A DNA stretch of 64,000 nucleotides from an uncultured Prevotellaceae bacterium (GCA_902768785.1 CACXMM010000006.1:1-64000); one strand, 5' to 3'. Shown: positions 17,301 through 26,298, counted from the first letter of the stretch. The notes: generated by a model from the letters alone, not told the origin. Numbers and translations are program-made.

Positions 17301-18703
17301 CGCATCTGAATCGCCATCATACAGAATTCCAAAGCGGTATCCCATTCATACTCAAGCCATTTATTATTCTCTACACCCCAGTCGTCACCCTCCTTGTGCT
17401 TACCGTATTCGGCAGGATTGGGTAGCCCGAAGTTCTCTATCTGTTCACTGAAGCAGGCACCTCCGTGCCCCCAGTGGTGACGTGACCATGCGATGGCATT
17501 GGGTAACATCCGCAGATAGGTGTTGAGTTGAGGCGTTAATACCTCGTAATCACCACTTTTGAGCATGGGCCAATAGACGAGTCGTTGGTTCTGTGCCGTC
17601 ATCGTACCCCCTCCCCATTTACGGTAGTCGGGGGTGAACGTGGCTGCAGTGTCGGCATAGACGGGGTCGAAGGTGAAGAGTCCGCCATTGAATTTCGTAG
17701 GCCATTCCCCATACGCATTACAGCCCAGCATGTACCGCATCAGCTCATAGTTGCGGATCATCTGTCTTACCTCCGGTTGTTGGCAGTCTGTCTGTATATA
17801 ACTTCGTTGCCAATACCCATGCCACCATGTTTGGCTTCTTTCCTTTGAAATAGTTGCACTGACAGCCGTAGTGGGTTCTTTGCTCGTATATAACTGGATG
17901 GAGATCAGACTCTTTCTCATCTTTTTCCGTCGGAAGTTCCAACTGCGATAGTCTGTGGAGGCATATTTGCCATCAGTGGTTCCTATGTATGAGAAACCAT
18001 CTGCCTGCATGACACCCCCCATCTTCAGGTTACCGATGGGGTTAAAGAGTTTGTCTTTGATGGCATCCAGGCGTTCACGACTAACGGTGAAGTCGAACAC
18101 CGTCTCTTGTCTGTTCTGATGATAGAAAGTAAGCTGGCTTTTGGAGGCATGGATACTGTCTGCAAATGTCGTGCAGTCCTTAGGTATGATCCATTTATAA
18201 GAACACTGCTGGCACTCGCCTTTCGTCACAGGACGGTCCTGATACCGCCAACTTTCATAGCTAAGGGTGGCTTGTCTTGTGTGCTGCGATTCTATTGCAG
18301 CAAAGACCACGGGCTCATAGACATCCGCCCACAACCTGATATCGACCTCTTTTCCTTTGATATAGATGGCTCCCTCATCGAGACACAGACGCTGCTCGAA
18401 GTCATTCCCCTCGAAGGGACTGCCTTCCAGATGGAGTCGCCAGCGTCCTGCCTTTAACAAGGTGTTGTTCTCGTCGAACCATCCGCTTTGTGAGAGATAG
18501 AACAGTACGTCGCCGTTTTCTACCCAAACGTTCATGCCGATATCATGACCGCCGCAAGGCATCGACTCACTGGAGTTCCTGCTTTGGGTAGTCCAGATAT
18601 AGTCGTTTGGATGGTAGTCAGCGGCATGGGCTATTGGTGACAGGTGGAGCATCAAGACCACTGTCAGCAGATACACCTTATTATATATATAGTCCTTTCT
18701 CAT
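14321..18703 (-). CDS. Two-enzyme fusion: DUF5703 hydrolase module + GH78 alpha-L-rhamnosidase
   Basis: 1,460 residues from ATG 18703, which opens MRKDYIYNKVYLLTVVL...AHA. A longer start at 18763 overlaps the esterase gene and only adds charged residues. Numbered from the longer frame, residues 50-715 match the DUF5703 type (YIWTTQSRNSSESMPCGGHD, 56-74) plus an (alpha/alpha)6 segment (YGEWPTKFNGGLFTFD). Residues 770-1475 are a GH78: beta-sandwich with ELTLNGNKVGDASFAPLWSD and GGEDYDAR, DMGQNLAGF, catalytic-region motif TDCPHREKLGW (1107-1117), GLGDWYDYGPG, and a C-terminal beta domain. The rhamnosidase should release alpha-L-rhamnose. The partner module is probably a second hydrolase of unknown specificity acting on the same linkage region. 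Confidence 0.85.
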   Translation of the reverse strand: MRKDYIYNKVYLLTVVLMLHLSPIAHAADYHPNDYIWTTQSRNSSESMPCGGHDIGMNVWVENGDVLFYLSQSGWFDENNTLLKAGRWRLHLEGSPFEGNDFEQRLCLDEGAIYIKGKEVDIRLWADVYEPVVFAAIESQHTRQATLSYESWRYQDRPVTKGECQQCSYKWIIPKDCTTFADSIHASKSQLTFYHQNRQETVFDFTVSRERLDAIKDKLFNPIGNLKMGGVMQADGFSYIGTTDGKYASTDYRSWNFRRKKMRKSLISIQLYTSKEPTTAVSATISKERSQTWWHGYWQRSYIQTDCQQPEVRQMIRNYELMRYMLGCNAYGEWPTKFNGGLFTFDPVYADTAATFTPDYRKWGGGTMTAQNQRLVYWPMLKSGDYEVLTPQLNTYLRMLPNAIAWSRHHWGHGGACFSEQIENFGLPNPAEYGKHKEGDDWGVENNKWLEYEWDTALEFCMMAIQMRPWYPDTTLVKYDELIQETLRFFSEHYPDLIIYPGSGCETYKMARNPSSTIAALQAMKNNLDGIGVDISKIPDIPLQVIDGDTCIAPAESWERIQNTETPQLYSVFPWRIYGMGRPHLDIARNTYLKDPHAIEMRSTKGWKQDNIWAACLGMTDEAIRLNTEKLSNGPYRFPAFWDPGFDWAPDHNRGGAGMIGLQEMLLQEDLDHNPILFPSWPREWNCRFRLYLSGQRCVDGEIKDGKITYSVDGVDYSDEMDDEVKAQWIGAITRHDAHLPEGRNYTDAKLKEPMVKEAWKNVDTLSQRSILLRKDFNLKGKVLKATVSIVGLGFYELTLNGNKVGDASFAPLWSDYDKSIFYNTYDVTSLLKPQSSELQSQTIQVLLGNGFYNEQGLRYAKMKISFGPPTLLFRMHIEYLDGKEEDIVSDDQWQWALSPITFNSIYGGEDYDARLEGQTPWHPVVIQETPKGVLRQQIAQPVKIMERYSVRDTIRKDSVLVLDMGQNLAGFPEITVKGQRGQQVKITPGETLTKEGLVNQKQTGRPHYYTYILKGGSETWHPRFSYYGYRYLQIEGDIEVLKNIESCFVYNSAPKTGAFECSNPLFNDAYRLIDRAIRSNWQSVWTDCPHREKLGWLEQDWLNGEGLVVNYDCRTMIEQTMQNIADAQYPNGALPEIAPNYVIFEGSWAPPFLESPEWGGAFIALPFLYQSFYGDDQLITRYRPQMKRYVDYLATQDSCYILRQGLGDWYDYGPGRAGFAQNTPMELVSTAHYYWWNHLMGEARADSIKTAFIKEFYHPATHQYATGSQCAQAIALEMDLIPKGDRDAVLQQLVNDIHAHGDRLTTGDVGNRYLFNALIHNGQQELLYKMLNHYDVPGYGYQIKLGHTTLTEQWNPEHGASMNHFMMGHLNNLLIPYFLGIWREGNNITIAPHPVGDLTWCRGEMDTIKADWHLEGDTFVLKVDIPTGRKATVRLPNSGQTKVVGEGQHTLKEAINKSH

Positions 18704-18756
18704 CTTTCTATCTTCCATTTCGTTTCCACGCGCCTTCGCTCCATCGTTCCTTCGTC

Positions 18757-20199
18757 TTACCACTCATCCGTTCGGAAAGAGCTCACAGGTAGTCCGTCGT
18801 GCATCAAGTCACCTTCCACCCAGTCCTTGAAGGCATAGCGTACGGCCACGGGATTCTTCACCGCCTCACTTCTTACATAGACACGGTTGCGGGAGATCCA
18901 TGTCTCAGCGGGATGAAACACCTTGTCTTCCCCAGCAATCTCGAAGTTCTTACTATGCGGTCCGTTCTCGAAATACACCCACTCCTTACTACGATCGAAA
19001 GACACTATGGCAGTATCGCCCTGGAACTCCACTTTCTGATAGGTAGCAAAGTCGGGTAATCCTTTTATATCGTAGGTGTTGGCTAAGGCAAGAATAGCCA
19101 ATCGTTCTCCTGCCTGACGTTTCTTACGGGGATGAATGCCGTATTCCAGTCCGGCATCCATGAGAACAGCCATACGGGCATTGCTGATGATGCTTTCTGC
19201 CTTTGCCTGTTGCTCACGAAGATACTGACTACCTTTCCAATCAATGAGACTATAGTCATAGGGGGCTATCTGACAATAGTAGAAAGGAAAGTCACCTTGT
19301 TTCCAATCACTGCGCCAGCCCTCCACCATCGCTTTCAACAGCGGAGCATAGTAATCATAACGGGGCACATTGTCCTCCCCCTGATACCAGATGGCACCAC
19401 GCATGGTGTAACCGATGAGGGGTTTCAGCTGACCATAATACAATGCGGTGGGACATCGTTGCTGCAGTTTCTTCATATCATCCTCCGTGATGGTCTGCTG
19501 AACCTTGGGGAAGGCCTTCAACCATTCTGGTGCCATCCATGCCTCACAGGCTGAGCCACCCCAGGAAGTGACGATAAGTCCTACGGGAACATCCAAGGTA
19601 GCACGCAACGCCTTTCCGAAATAATAGGCGGTGGCAGAGAAGTCACGCACACTGGCACTGTGGGCCTCGCTCCAATTGCCTGTCACATCCCATTCTGGTG
19701 TCAAAGAAGCATGGCGCTTGACGGTAAAAAGTCGTAGGTTCGGATCCTTGCAGTGCAGGAGTTCCTCTGTCGTTCCCTCCACGGGTTGCTGCTTGAATCC
19801 TTTCATCTGCATCTCCATGTTCGACTGTCCTGAGCAGATCCATACCTCACCAATGAGAACATTGTGCAATGTGAAAGCCTTGCCCAGTCCCGATGAGCGT
19901 CGCGACGAGGTGTTAGATGGTGCTACGGCAAACGTGATATCATAGGGACCACCTGCCTTAGGTGTCTGCACCTTTACAGAGAAATGGCCATCCTGGTCAA
20001 CAGGTGCCGAGTACGACTTTTTATCCCATGATGTGATGACGACGACCGTTCTGCCTTTGTCGCCCATTCCCCAGATGTTACATTCTGATTGCTGTTGCAG
20101 TACCATGTTGTCACTGAAGAACTGTGGCAACTTGATTTCCGACTTCCCTGTGGCAGCAAAGCCACAGATGATACAGATGATACAGATTAGTCTCTTCAT
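18757..20199 (-). CDS. SASA/SGNH-type carbohydrate acetylesterase
   Basis: 480 residues with a Cys-rich hydrophobic leader. The sialate-O-acetylesterase family hallmark CSGQSNMEM is at 122-130 (nucleophile probably Ser126). VTSWGGSACEAWM and GAIWYQGEDN follow (oxyanion-hole block), with GIHPRKKRQAGERLA near the C-terminus (catalytic His). An N-terminal beta-sandwich (LPQFFSDNMVLQQ) is typical of the family. Despite the family name, PUL members usually remove O-acetyl groups from plant polysaccharides. Here acetylated galacturonic acid or rhamnose in pectin is the plausible substrate. It starts 4 nt after the stop of the GH106 gene, so translation is likely coupled. Confidence 0.88.
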   Translation of the reverse strand: MKRLICIICIICGFAATGKSEIKLPQFFSDNMVLQQQSECNIWGMGDKGRTVVVITSWDKKSYSAPVDQDGHFSVKVQTPKAGGPYDITFAVAPSNTSSRRSSGLGKAFTLHNVLIGEVWICSGQSNMEMQMKGFKQQPVEGTTEELLHCKDPNLRLFTVKRHASLTPEWDVTGNWSEAHSASVRDFSATAYYFGKALRATLDVPVGLIVTSWGGSACEAWMAPEWLKAFPKVQQTITEDDMKKLQQRCPTALYYGQLKPLIGYTMRGAIWYQGEDNVPRYDYYAPLLKAMVEGWRSDWKQGDFPFYYCQIAPYDYSLIDWKGSQYLREQQAKAESIISNARMAVLMDAGLEYGIHPRKKRQAGERLAILALANTYDIKGLPDFATYQKVEFQGDTAIVSFDRSKEWVYFENGPHSKNFEIAGEDKVFHPAETWISRNRVYVRSEAVKNPVAVRYAFKDWVEGDLMHDGLPVSSFRTDEW

Positions 20200-20203
20200 A
20201 TAA

Positions 20204-23200
20204 TCATTGTTCTATTATAAGTTCTGGCTGTGCAAGGAGGCCAGCAGGTAATAGCTGATCACCCTTGGTACGGTATTTGGCATTCGTCCAGATGCCTTCA
20301 TAGGGTGCCTTACCTTGGTCTGCTCCTCGCAGGGCATTATGCCAGGTGTTCACCACTTCGATTTCTATTGTGTTCTTGCCTTTTTGTAAAGCACCGGTAA
20401 TCTCTACTTCGTAGGGTGCCGTCCAGGCAATGCCGCAGTCCTTGCCGTTAATCCAAACGTGGGCGATATCCTTCACATTGGGGAAGGAGAGCCAGGCACG
20501 TCCCTTAGGAACCTGCTTTCCCTTGAGCTTCCATGTTGTCGTATATCGGACATGTCCACTGAAATAGCGGATCCTTTCATCTTCATGCTGACTCCAATCG
20601 AAGAGCTGCTGACCCTGTAGCTTGACACCACTCTCACGGAAAGAGATATCCCAAAGTGGGGAATCATTCGTCGCAAGGTGACTGACTTCCCTTGACGCAG
20701 ACTTGATGTCTTTTGCGTGAATAGGTTCATCTCGCAATGCACTCCTGCCGTATGATTCCTTTACGAATGTAAGTGCCACGCAGTTGTATCTTGTTCCAAA
20801 GATGATAAAGACAGACTCATAGGGAGCCAGCTTGATATCGACAGCTCTCTTGTTACTGATATCATGAGACCACGTATAAGTGTTCTCTGCTGGATGATAA
20901 ACCACAGCAACGGTATCGGCATCGCGGAACTTAGCAGCAAATTGCTGGACTTTGTCTGTCTGATTTGCCAAGAAATAGATGTGATAGCTGCTGTCTCTTC
21001 TGTGAGCATAGGCAATACCCTCGGGCAGTTCCACGTCACGAACCAGTTCCTGGAAGGTCGACTGCTGATAGGGGTGGTCAATGATCATGACTCCCTGACT
21101 ACGCAATTGTGCTATTTTTTCTTTTACTTCATCGGAAACAATCGTGCCTTGAGGAATCACAAGTACCTTGTAGTGGAATGGCTGTGTGAGCAGGGCATCC
21201 TTGTTCATCGAGTCATAATGATAGCCATGCAGCGGATTGATCCAGTCTTTTAAATCGAGAATACCAGCAGAATGGCGCACACCGACAGGTGATTCCTCCA
21301 TGGGGTGTCCTGCATTCGTCAAGCGTTTCTGTTCTGAAGTCACACGCTCATCACCAAACAACCCTGGCAACATGGGAACAAGACGGTCGGGTGTCAATGC
21401 ACGACTGGGCATCTCCTCACCGGTATATACCGCAATATCCACAACGGGCTTGCCTTTTTGCAGGAGAGTCTGACAACGGGTGATATAGTCAACAAAGGCT
21501 TTGGCCTCAGGGAACCATATCTGGTCGCGTTGGAAGAAGAGTCCGATACCATCGAGTGTCATACCCGGTTTCTTGTCCATCCAAGGATTATGGGTATTCA
21601 CATGGAAGAAGAGACGGTTCATGCCCAAGGCGAAGTTACGGTCCAATAATGCCTTGATGCTGGCAGGTGTCTCGTCCCAGACTCCCCTCACCTCCGTAAA
21701 TCCTTCTGCCTGTACAATGTTCTTACCATAGACATGAGCCCCGCTGATCGCATCAAGCATATCATTGGGCTTGTCGTGAGTGGGGGAATTCAACCAGTAT
21801 TCCCCCATGGGAACATCCACATATTTGTAATGTTCCATACCATCAGAGACCATCGTGGGAGCGACACTCTCGCTGCTGAGTTGTACTCCATATTCCTTTG
21901 CCTTCTGTGCCACCGTCTTAAAGAACACCTCATTGATGAGTTCATTGATGGTCTTACGGATATCTCGCAGGGTCTCCTCTGCTCCCACCATGGGTACTCC
22001 GGCATAAATAGGTAAGAGGGGTATGATATCATATCCACGACGACGCTCAAACTCTTGGGCAAAGTTCCTGCTCCAGTTCTGGGAGCCACACTCCCAAGAA
22101 TCGACGTGCAGGTATTGGATGGCTTTGTGGTTAGGACGTTTCATAAAGAGTCCAAACCAGTTGTCTACCTGTTTCCCTACGGCTTCCTTTGAGAACTTGT
22201 CACATTCCAATCCCTTGGCACCACCGGCAGTGGCGTTGGTATGGCCAGTAGAGGTATGTCCCATTCGCAGGATACGCCATATTCCCTTGGGTAAGTCTAT
22301 CTCAACGAGGTCGCCAACGATTTCTCCACGAATCAAATCAGAAGGACGCAAGAAGTCATTGACAGACAAATCTTCCTTGGGAGTATCAGGGGCAATACGC
22401 CATACGTAGCCAGCCTTCCCCTCCCAATTGTCGATGAGGGACCAACTGCTGAAAGTGATATTCTTCAGTCGCAAGACGGGTTTCCATTTGGCAGCATCCA
22501 GGTCTTCGGCACCAGGTTCCGTACCTTCCGGTGTCCATTCAAAGCGGAAGTACTTGGCACGGGTGGGAGGAATACTGAATGTCGTATTGAAACCAGTGTT
22601 CTGCCAACCTTGACGGGGAGGTGTGAGTTGTTTGACTGCATAGAATATCACACCGTCGTCAGAGGCTTTGACAGTGAGTCGCTGACATTGGAAGTTCGTA
22701 CCAGAGGGCTCTATCTCAATGTTCCGCACTAATGTGGAACGATCGAACTCATACTGTATCCAACAGGGGGCATCAGCACAATAGACACCTTTCGCATTGA
22801 CGGTTACCTCTGGGGAATAGGAAACCTTAGGAATACCAGGTTTGTCTTGTTTGATAGGTATCGCATACACAGCGATATCCTCATAATAGTTCTCATCGTG
22901 TTGAGGCTTGGGCATTCGGAAATGATGGAAGCCCCCATCCATGATGGTGTCACAGAATACGATCTTCTGCATCGATTCCTCTGGCTTGATCCACGGACCG
23001 CCAGCCAGTGCAAAACCGTCACAGACATGAATACCCATTCCCAAACCGAGGGAATCAGCTTGCACCAGGGCAAGGTCAACCATCTTCCAGAAGTTGTCAC
23101 TCAGCGCATCTGCATTACCTTCATATTCTGGACGCTCTACAGCTCCACGTATCGGCATCAGGTAACAGCCTCCCAGTCCTACATCCTTCATCGCTTGGAG

Positions 23201-23353
23201 GTCGGCACGGATGCCCGCCTCACTCACGGCACCATACATCCAGTACCAGAAAGTCCAGGGGCGGAACCCCACCCCCAACCCTTCCCCAAAGGAGGGAAGT
23301 AGGAAAGTTACCAGAAATGCGAGTATGCTTATTCTTTTCTTCATCATGATCAT
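20204..23353 (-). CDS. GH106 alpha-L-rhamnosidase, with an in-frame repeat in the leader
   Basis: 1,049 residues; the start may be any of the Met codons at 23353, 23347 or 23344. The GH106 opening RPWTFWYWMYGAVSEAG with DLQAMKDVGLGGCYLMP is at about 31-68. HVDSWECGSQNW and the C-terminal jelly-roll (VWINGKDCGIAW) also fit the family. It should hydrolyse alpha-L-rhamnosyl linkages in pectin. Oddity: the leader reads ISILAFLVTFLL followed by PSFGEGLGVG, which is the translation of a GC-rich palindromic repeat (23255-23299). The repeat sits at the signal-peptidase region and may have altered cleavage. A second, inverted copy lies just upstream of the start. Confidence 0.9.
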   Translation of the reverse strand: MIMMKKRISILAFLVTFLLPSFGEGLGVGFRPWTFWYWMYGAVSEAGIRADLQAMKDVGLGGCYLMPIRGAVERPEYEGNADALSDNFWKMVDLALVQADSLGLGMGIHVCDGFALAGGPWIKPEESMQKIVFCDTIMDGGFHHFRMPKPQHDENYYEDIAVYAIPIKQDKPGIPKVSYSPEVTVNAKGVYCADAPCWIQYEFDRSTLVRNIEIEPSGTNFQCQRLTVKASDDGVIFYAVKQLTPPRQGWQNTGFNTTFSIPPTRAKYFRFEWTPEGTEPGAEDLDAAKWKPVLRLKNITFSSWSLIDNWEGKAGYVWRIAPDTPKEDLSVNDFLRPSDLIRGEIVGDLVEIDLPKGIWRILRMGHTSTGHTNATAGGAKGLECDKFSKEAVGKQVDNWFGLFMKRPNHKAIQYLHVDSWECGSQNWSRNFAQEFERRRGYDIIPLLPIYAGVPMVGAEETLRDIRKTINELINEVFFKTVAQKAKEYGVQLSSESVAPTMVSDGMEHYKYVDVPMGEYWLNSPTHDKPNDMLDAISGAHVYGKNIVQAEGFTEVRGVWDETPASIKALLDRNFALGMNRLFFHVNTHNPWMDKKPGMTLDGIGLFFQRDQIWFPEAKAFVDYITRCQTLLQKGKPVVDIAVYTGEEMPSRALTPDRLVPMLPGLFGDERVTSEQKRLTNAGHPMEESPVGVRHSAGILDLKDWINPLHGYHYDSMNKDALLTQPFHYKVLVIPQGTIVSDEVKEKIAQLRSQGVMIIDHPYQQSTFQELVRDVELPEGIAYAHRRDSSYHIYFLANQTDKVQQFAAKFRDADTVAVVYHPAENTYTWSHDISNKRAVDIKLAPYESVFIIFGTRYNCVALTFVKESYGRSALRDEPIHAKDIKSASREVSHLATNDSPLWDISFRESGVKLQGQQLFDWSQHEDERIRYFSGHVRYTTTWKLKGKQVPKGRAWLSFPNVKDIAHVWINGKDCGIAWTAPYEVEITGALQKGKNTIEIEVVNTWHNALRGADQGKAPYEGIWTNAKYRTKGDQLLPAGLLAQPELIIEQ
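23255..23299. repeat. GC-rich palindromic element, copy A (inside GH106 leader)
   Basis: Contains CACCCCCAACCC followed by CTTCCCCAAAGGAGGGAAG. The same pattern (CACCCC, short linker, CCTCC-CAAA-GGAGG stem) recurs at 23370-23402, 24670-24708 and 38008-38043. Here it is read as SFGEGLGVG on the minus strand. Confidence 0.8.
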
Positions 23354-23369
23354 TTTTGGATATCATCTT

Positions 23370-23402
23370 CTCCCTCCCTTGGCGAGGGGCGGGGTGGATT
23401 CC
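23370..23402. repeat. GC-rich palindromic element, copy B (intergenic)
   Basis: It fills most of the 48-bp gap between the GH2 stop and the GH106 start, in inverted orientation to copy A. The two copies are complementary in the mRNA and would enclose the GH106 start codon. Confidence 0.75.
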
Positions 23403-26272
23403 TATTCAAATTTTAAGAGAGCACAGATGCTTCCTTTCCCCTTTGCCCAATAAGGCTGTGCCGAAGGACCGTTCAGGTCGGTGGTGTTCACTTTGTTACG
23501 CACGGCGGGAATGGCCTTAAAGATACCAATTCCCGTCTCAGGCAGAGTATAGAGGATATGGTCGCGACCGTCGCGGGGGGTATAGACACCCACTTTGTCG
23601 TTCATGAGTTCCAGTCCGAACTGACCCTCTTGTGTGGTGAATTTCATCCAGGAGACATTGGAGAAATAACCCTTGAACTCTGGATATTCCCACGATTCGC
23701 CGGGAATGGGATCGTTATAGTCGTTGCTCCACAGACCATACTGCGGACCTTCCATGCGGTTCTGCCACACACGATAAGGTCCCTTACCTACCCATTGCTT
23801 ACTCTTCATCATCTGCTCAGGATAATCGAAGCAGACGCCCATCAGGTCAACCACACCATTGAAGTAGTAATCAACGTTCATGTACGTCCTGCCGTCGGAG
23901 AGGAATCGCCAAGTAACCGTCTGGATAGAACCATGACGGTAGTTGGCCACCAAGGTGGTGTCGCTAATGGTGAAACCGTCGAAAACTCCCTGATCGGCAT
24001 ACTCGGTATAGTCGGTCTTTTTCTGGAAGGCTTCTTTGTCGTCATGGTTGTAGAAACCATCCTGCGAACGGTCAGAGCGCTTGGCAGCCACAAAGCGGGG
24101 ACCATTGCCGAACGACAATTTCTTTCCACCTACGGTAACGCTCATCAGCAGTCCTGTCTTCTTGCTGAAGGCAAACTGGCGGTTGCCGTTTTTAACCGTT
24201 AACAGGTCAGCATCCTCTGTACTCGTGTACTTCTGTGTATTCTCGCGAAGAAGGTTTTTATTCAGGAGGCCGGGCTTCATTATATGTTTATGGTTCCACG
24301 TAAAGACTTCCTGTCCCTTCGGATCAATAGCTGTCAACTGTATCACATCGGCATCCGTCTTGGGCAGATCAAGTCTGACGGTTTTTCCAGGAGCCACGTC
24401 GGGCGACGGAAGTTTGCCCTCCTTCAAAACCTTCACATTCTTCTCACCATAGGTGGGCATCTGCAAAAACTTATAACTGAACTGGCAGTCCTTCAGGTTG
24501 GTAAAGTCGTAGCAGTTCTGAATGGTGGGCTTGCCAGAATCCCAATACTTAATCTGCACCGGGCTCCATACCTCACGGATCGTATAGAACGAACCTTCCT
24601 TTTCCATGTGGGGTCCCACGATACCGTCGGCACCGAAATTGCCCATGCAATCCACAATAGCATTCTCATGACTCCCCTCCTTTTGGGAGGAGTTGGGGGT
24701 GGGCTCCCAGTCCGTACGCACCACACCCTGATCCATTAAGTCCCAAAGGAAACCACCAGCACAACGGGGATTCGACATCATCAGTTCCCAGTAGTCTTTG
24801 AGTCCTGCCCCATGACCGCCATCATACAGTCCATGCAGGAACTCCGTAGGCATGAAGATCTCCTTCTGTCGCATATACTCTGCCGTCTCACCCCACGAAC
24901 GATAGTGCTTGGTCTCAAAGCCGTTGCGGTTAGCCCAAGGGTAGAGTACCACACGCTGCTGGGGGTCGAACTTTGCAAAGACAGGCTCCAGTTCATAGTT
25001 AAAGCCACCCTCATTTCCATTGCTCCAGAAGATAATGCTCGGATGGTTCACATCGCGTGTCACCATCTCTTCCACAATCTGAGAGCCTACAATCGTCTCA
25101 TGGGCATGGTGCCATCCAGGTTGTTCGCACTCCACGTAAAGACCTAAGGAGTCGCAGGCATCCAAAAACTCCGGATCGGCAGGATAATGACTCAGGCGCA
25201 CGGCATTCATGTTCATCGACTTGATGAGCTTCACGTCCTCGATGTTCTTCGCCTTACTCAGCGTGCGTCCCGTTTCCGGACGGAACGAATGACGGTTCAC
25301 GCCCTTGAAGATCACTTTCTTCCCGTTGATGAATACACCGTCTTCCTGATCACCAGCATATTGATGACGGTACTCGATGGTACGGAAGCCGAACTTCTGT
25401 CGTTCCACATGGAGCGTTTTGCCCTGTGCATCCTTTAAGGTGAACACAGCCGTATAGAGATGAGGCTGCTCGGCATTCCACTGCTTGATGTCCTTCACGG
25501 TGAAATCAGCTTTCACCAAGTCGCTGGCTGCTGTAACGGCAGGGCTCTTGGCTACAGCTTTGCCGTTGGCATCGATGATATCAACGCTTACGGAACCCTT
25601 GGGGAGGGCGCGGTTCAGATAGACATCAGCCATGAAACGGCCATCACCTTTAGCGTTGATGGCCACGCAGTGGATATTCAGTGCGGGTTTGGAAATGATA
25701 TATACAGGCCGCCAGATACCGCCGAAGTTCCAGTAGTCGGCACGACGCTCGGCTAAGTTCACCTGCGGGTTACTACTCTCCTTCGACACCTCCACCTCCA
25801 AGCGATTCTTTTTCTGTCCGAAAAAGATACGGTCACTGACATCAATCGTATGACGGGTGAAGCCTCCCTGATAGGTGCTCTTGCCTGCCTTGCGACCGTT
25901 GATGGTGGCACTCAGATCCGTAAAAGCAGCTTCAAATACCAGAAACACCTGTCGCCCTTCCCATTCCTTGGGTAGCGTGAACTCAGTCTTGTATCTCCCT
26001 TTCTCATCGGCGATACCCTCCGGACTGGCCTTTCCGTAGAAACGCATGCCATACTGATAGGTGCCAAAGCCCTGCAGTTCCCAGCACGAAGGAACACCGA
26101 TCTTCGTCCATTTACCACTATTACGGCCATCGGTACAAAAGAAATCCCATTGTACCATGTCGTCACATCCTGTTCCACTAAGGTACTGTCGGTGGGTATT
26201 CACATCATTCGACTGTGCCAGCATGTTTAAACCACATGCCCACAGCATCATACAGATCAAAACTTTTTTCAT
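23402..26272 (-). CDS. GH2 beta-galactosidase-like enzyme, secreted
   Basis: 956 residues with a signal peptide ending MLAQ (20). It has GH2 domain order: sugar-binding jelly roll (VPSCWELQGFGTYQYG, 60-75; YWNFGGIWRPV), immunoglobulin domain, and TIM barrel with FKGVNRHSF. The acid/base is in WSNGNEGG (Glu421) and the likely nucleophile in PTEFLHGLYDGGHG (Glu477). Additional C-terminal beta domains include a Bgal-small-like part (KQWVGKGPYRVWQNR). Residues about 523-537 (EPTPNSSQKEGSHEN) are the translation of palindromic repeat copy C, inserted in a loop between the conserved GGFLWDLMDQGVVRTD and IVDCMGNFGADG blocks. It is the first gene of the left arm; beta-galactosyl side chains are a plausible substrate. 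Confidence 0.9.
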   Translation of the reverse strand: MKKVLICMMLWACGLNMLAQSNDVNTHRQYLSGTGCDDMVQWDFFCTDGRNSGKWTKIGVPSCWELQGFGTYQYGMRFYGKASPEGIADEKGRYKTEFTLPKEWEGRQVFLVFEAAFTDLSATINGRKAGKSTYQGGFTRHTIDVSDRIFFGQKKNRLEVEVSKESSNPQVNLAERRADYWNFGGIWRPVYIISKPALNIHCVAINAKGDGRFMADVYLNRALPKGSVSVDIIDANGKAVAKSPAVTAASDLVKADFTVKDIKQWNAEQPHLYTAVFTLKDAQGKTLHVERQKFGFRTIEYRHQYAGDQEDGVFINGKKVIFKGVNRHSFRPETGRTLSKAKNIEDVKLIKSMNMNAVRLSHYPADPEFLDACDSLGLYVECEQPGWHHAHETIVGSQIVEEMVTRDVNHPSIIFWSNGNEGGFNYELEPVFAKFDPQQRVVLYPWANRNGFETKHYRSWGETAEYMRQKEIFMPTEFLHGLYDGGHGAGLKDYWELMMSNPRCAGGFLWDLMDQGVVRTDWEPTPNSSQKEGSHENAIVDCMGNFGADGIVGPHMEKEGSFYTIREVWSPVQIKYWDSGKPTIQNCYDFTNLKDCQFSYKFLQMPTYGEKNVKVLKEGKLPSPDVAPGKTVRLDLPKTDADVIQLTAIDPKGQEVFTWNHKHIMKPGLLNKNLLRENTQKYTSTEDADLLTVKNGNRQFAFSKKTGLLMSVTVGGKKLSFGNGPRFVAAKRSDRSQDGFYNHDDKEAFQKKTDYTEYADQGVFDGFTISDTTLVANYRHGSIQTVTWRFLSDGRTYMNVDYYFNGVVDLMGVCFDYPEQMMKSKQWVGKGPYRVWQNRMEGPQYGLWSNDYNDPIPGESWEYPEFKGYFSNVSWMKFTTQEGQFGLELMNDKVGVYTPRDGRDHILYTLPETGIGIFKAIPAVRNKVNTTDLNGPSAQPYWAKGKGSICALLKFE
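24670..24708. repeat. GC-rich palindromic element, copy C (inside GH2)
   Basis: The plus strand has CTCCCCTCCTTTTGGGAGGAG and then TTGGGGGTGGG, the reverse orientation of copy A. It adds about 13-15 residues to the GH2 without breaking the frame. Confidence 0.8.
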
Positions 26273-26280
26273 ATCAAAGC

Positions 26281-26298
26281 ATTACTATTTATAGTAAT
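26281..26298. promoter_or_regulatory. 8-bp inverted repeat in the GH2 leader region
   Basis: ATTACTAT-TT-ATAGTAAT is a perfect inverted repeat 9 nt upstream of the GH2 start codon. It could be an operator or a weak RNA hairpin near the ribosome-binding region of the first gene of the left arm. Confidence 0.4.
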
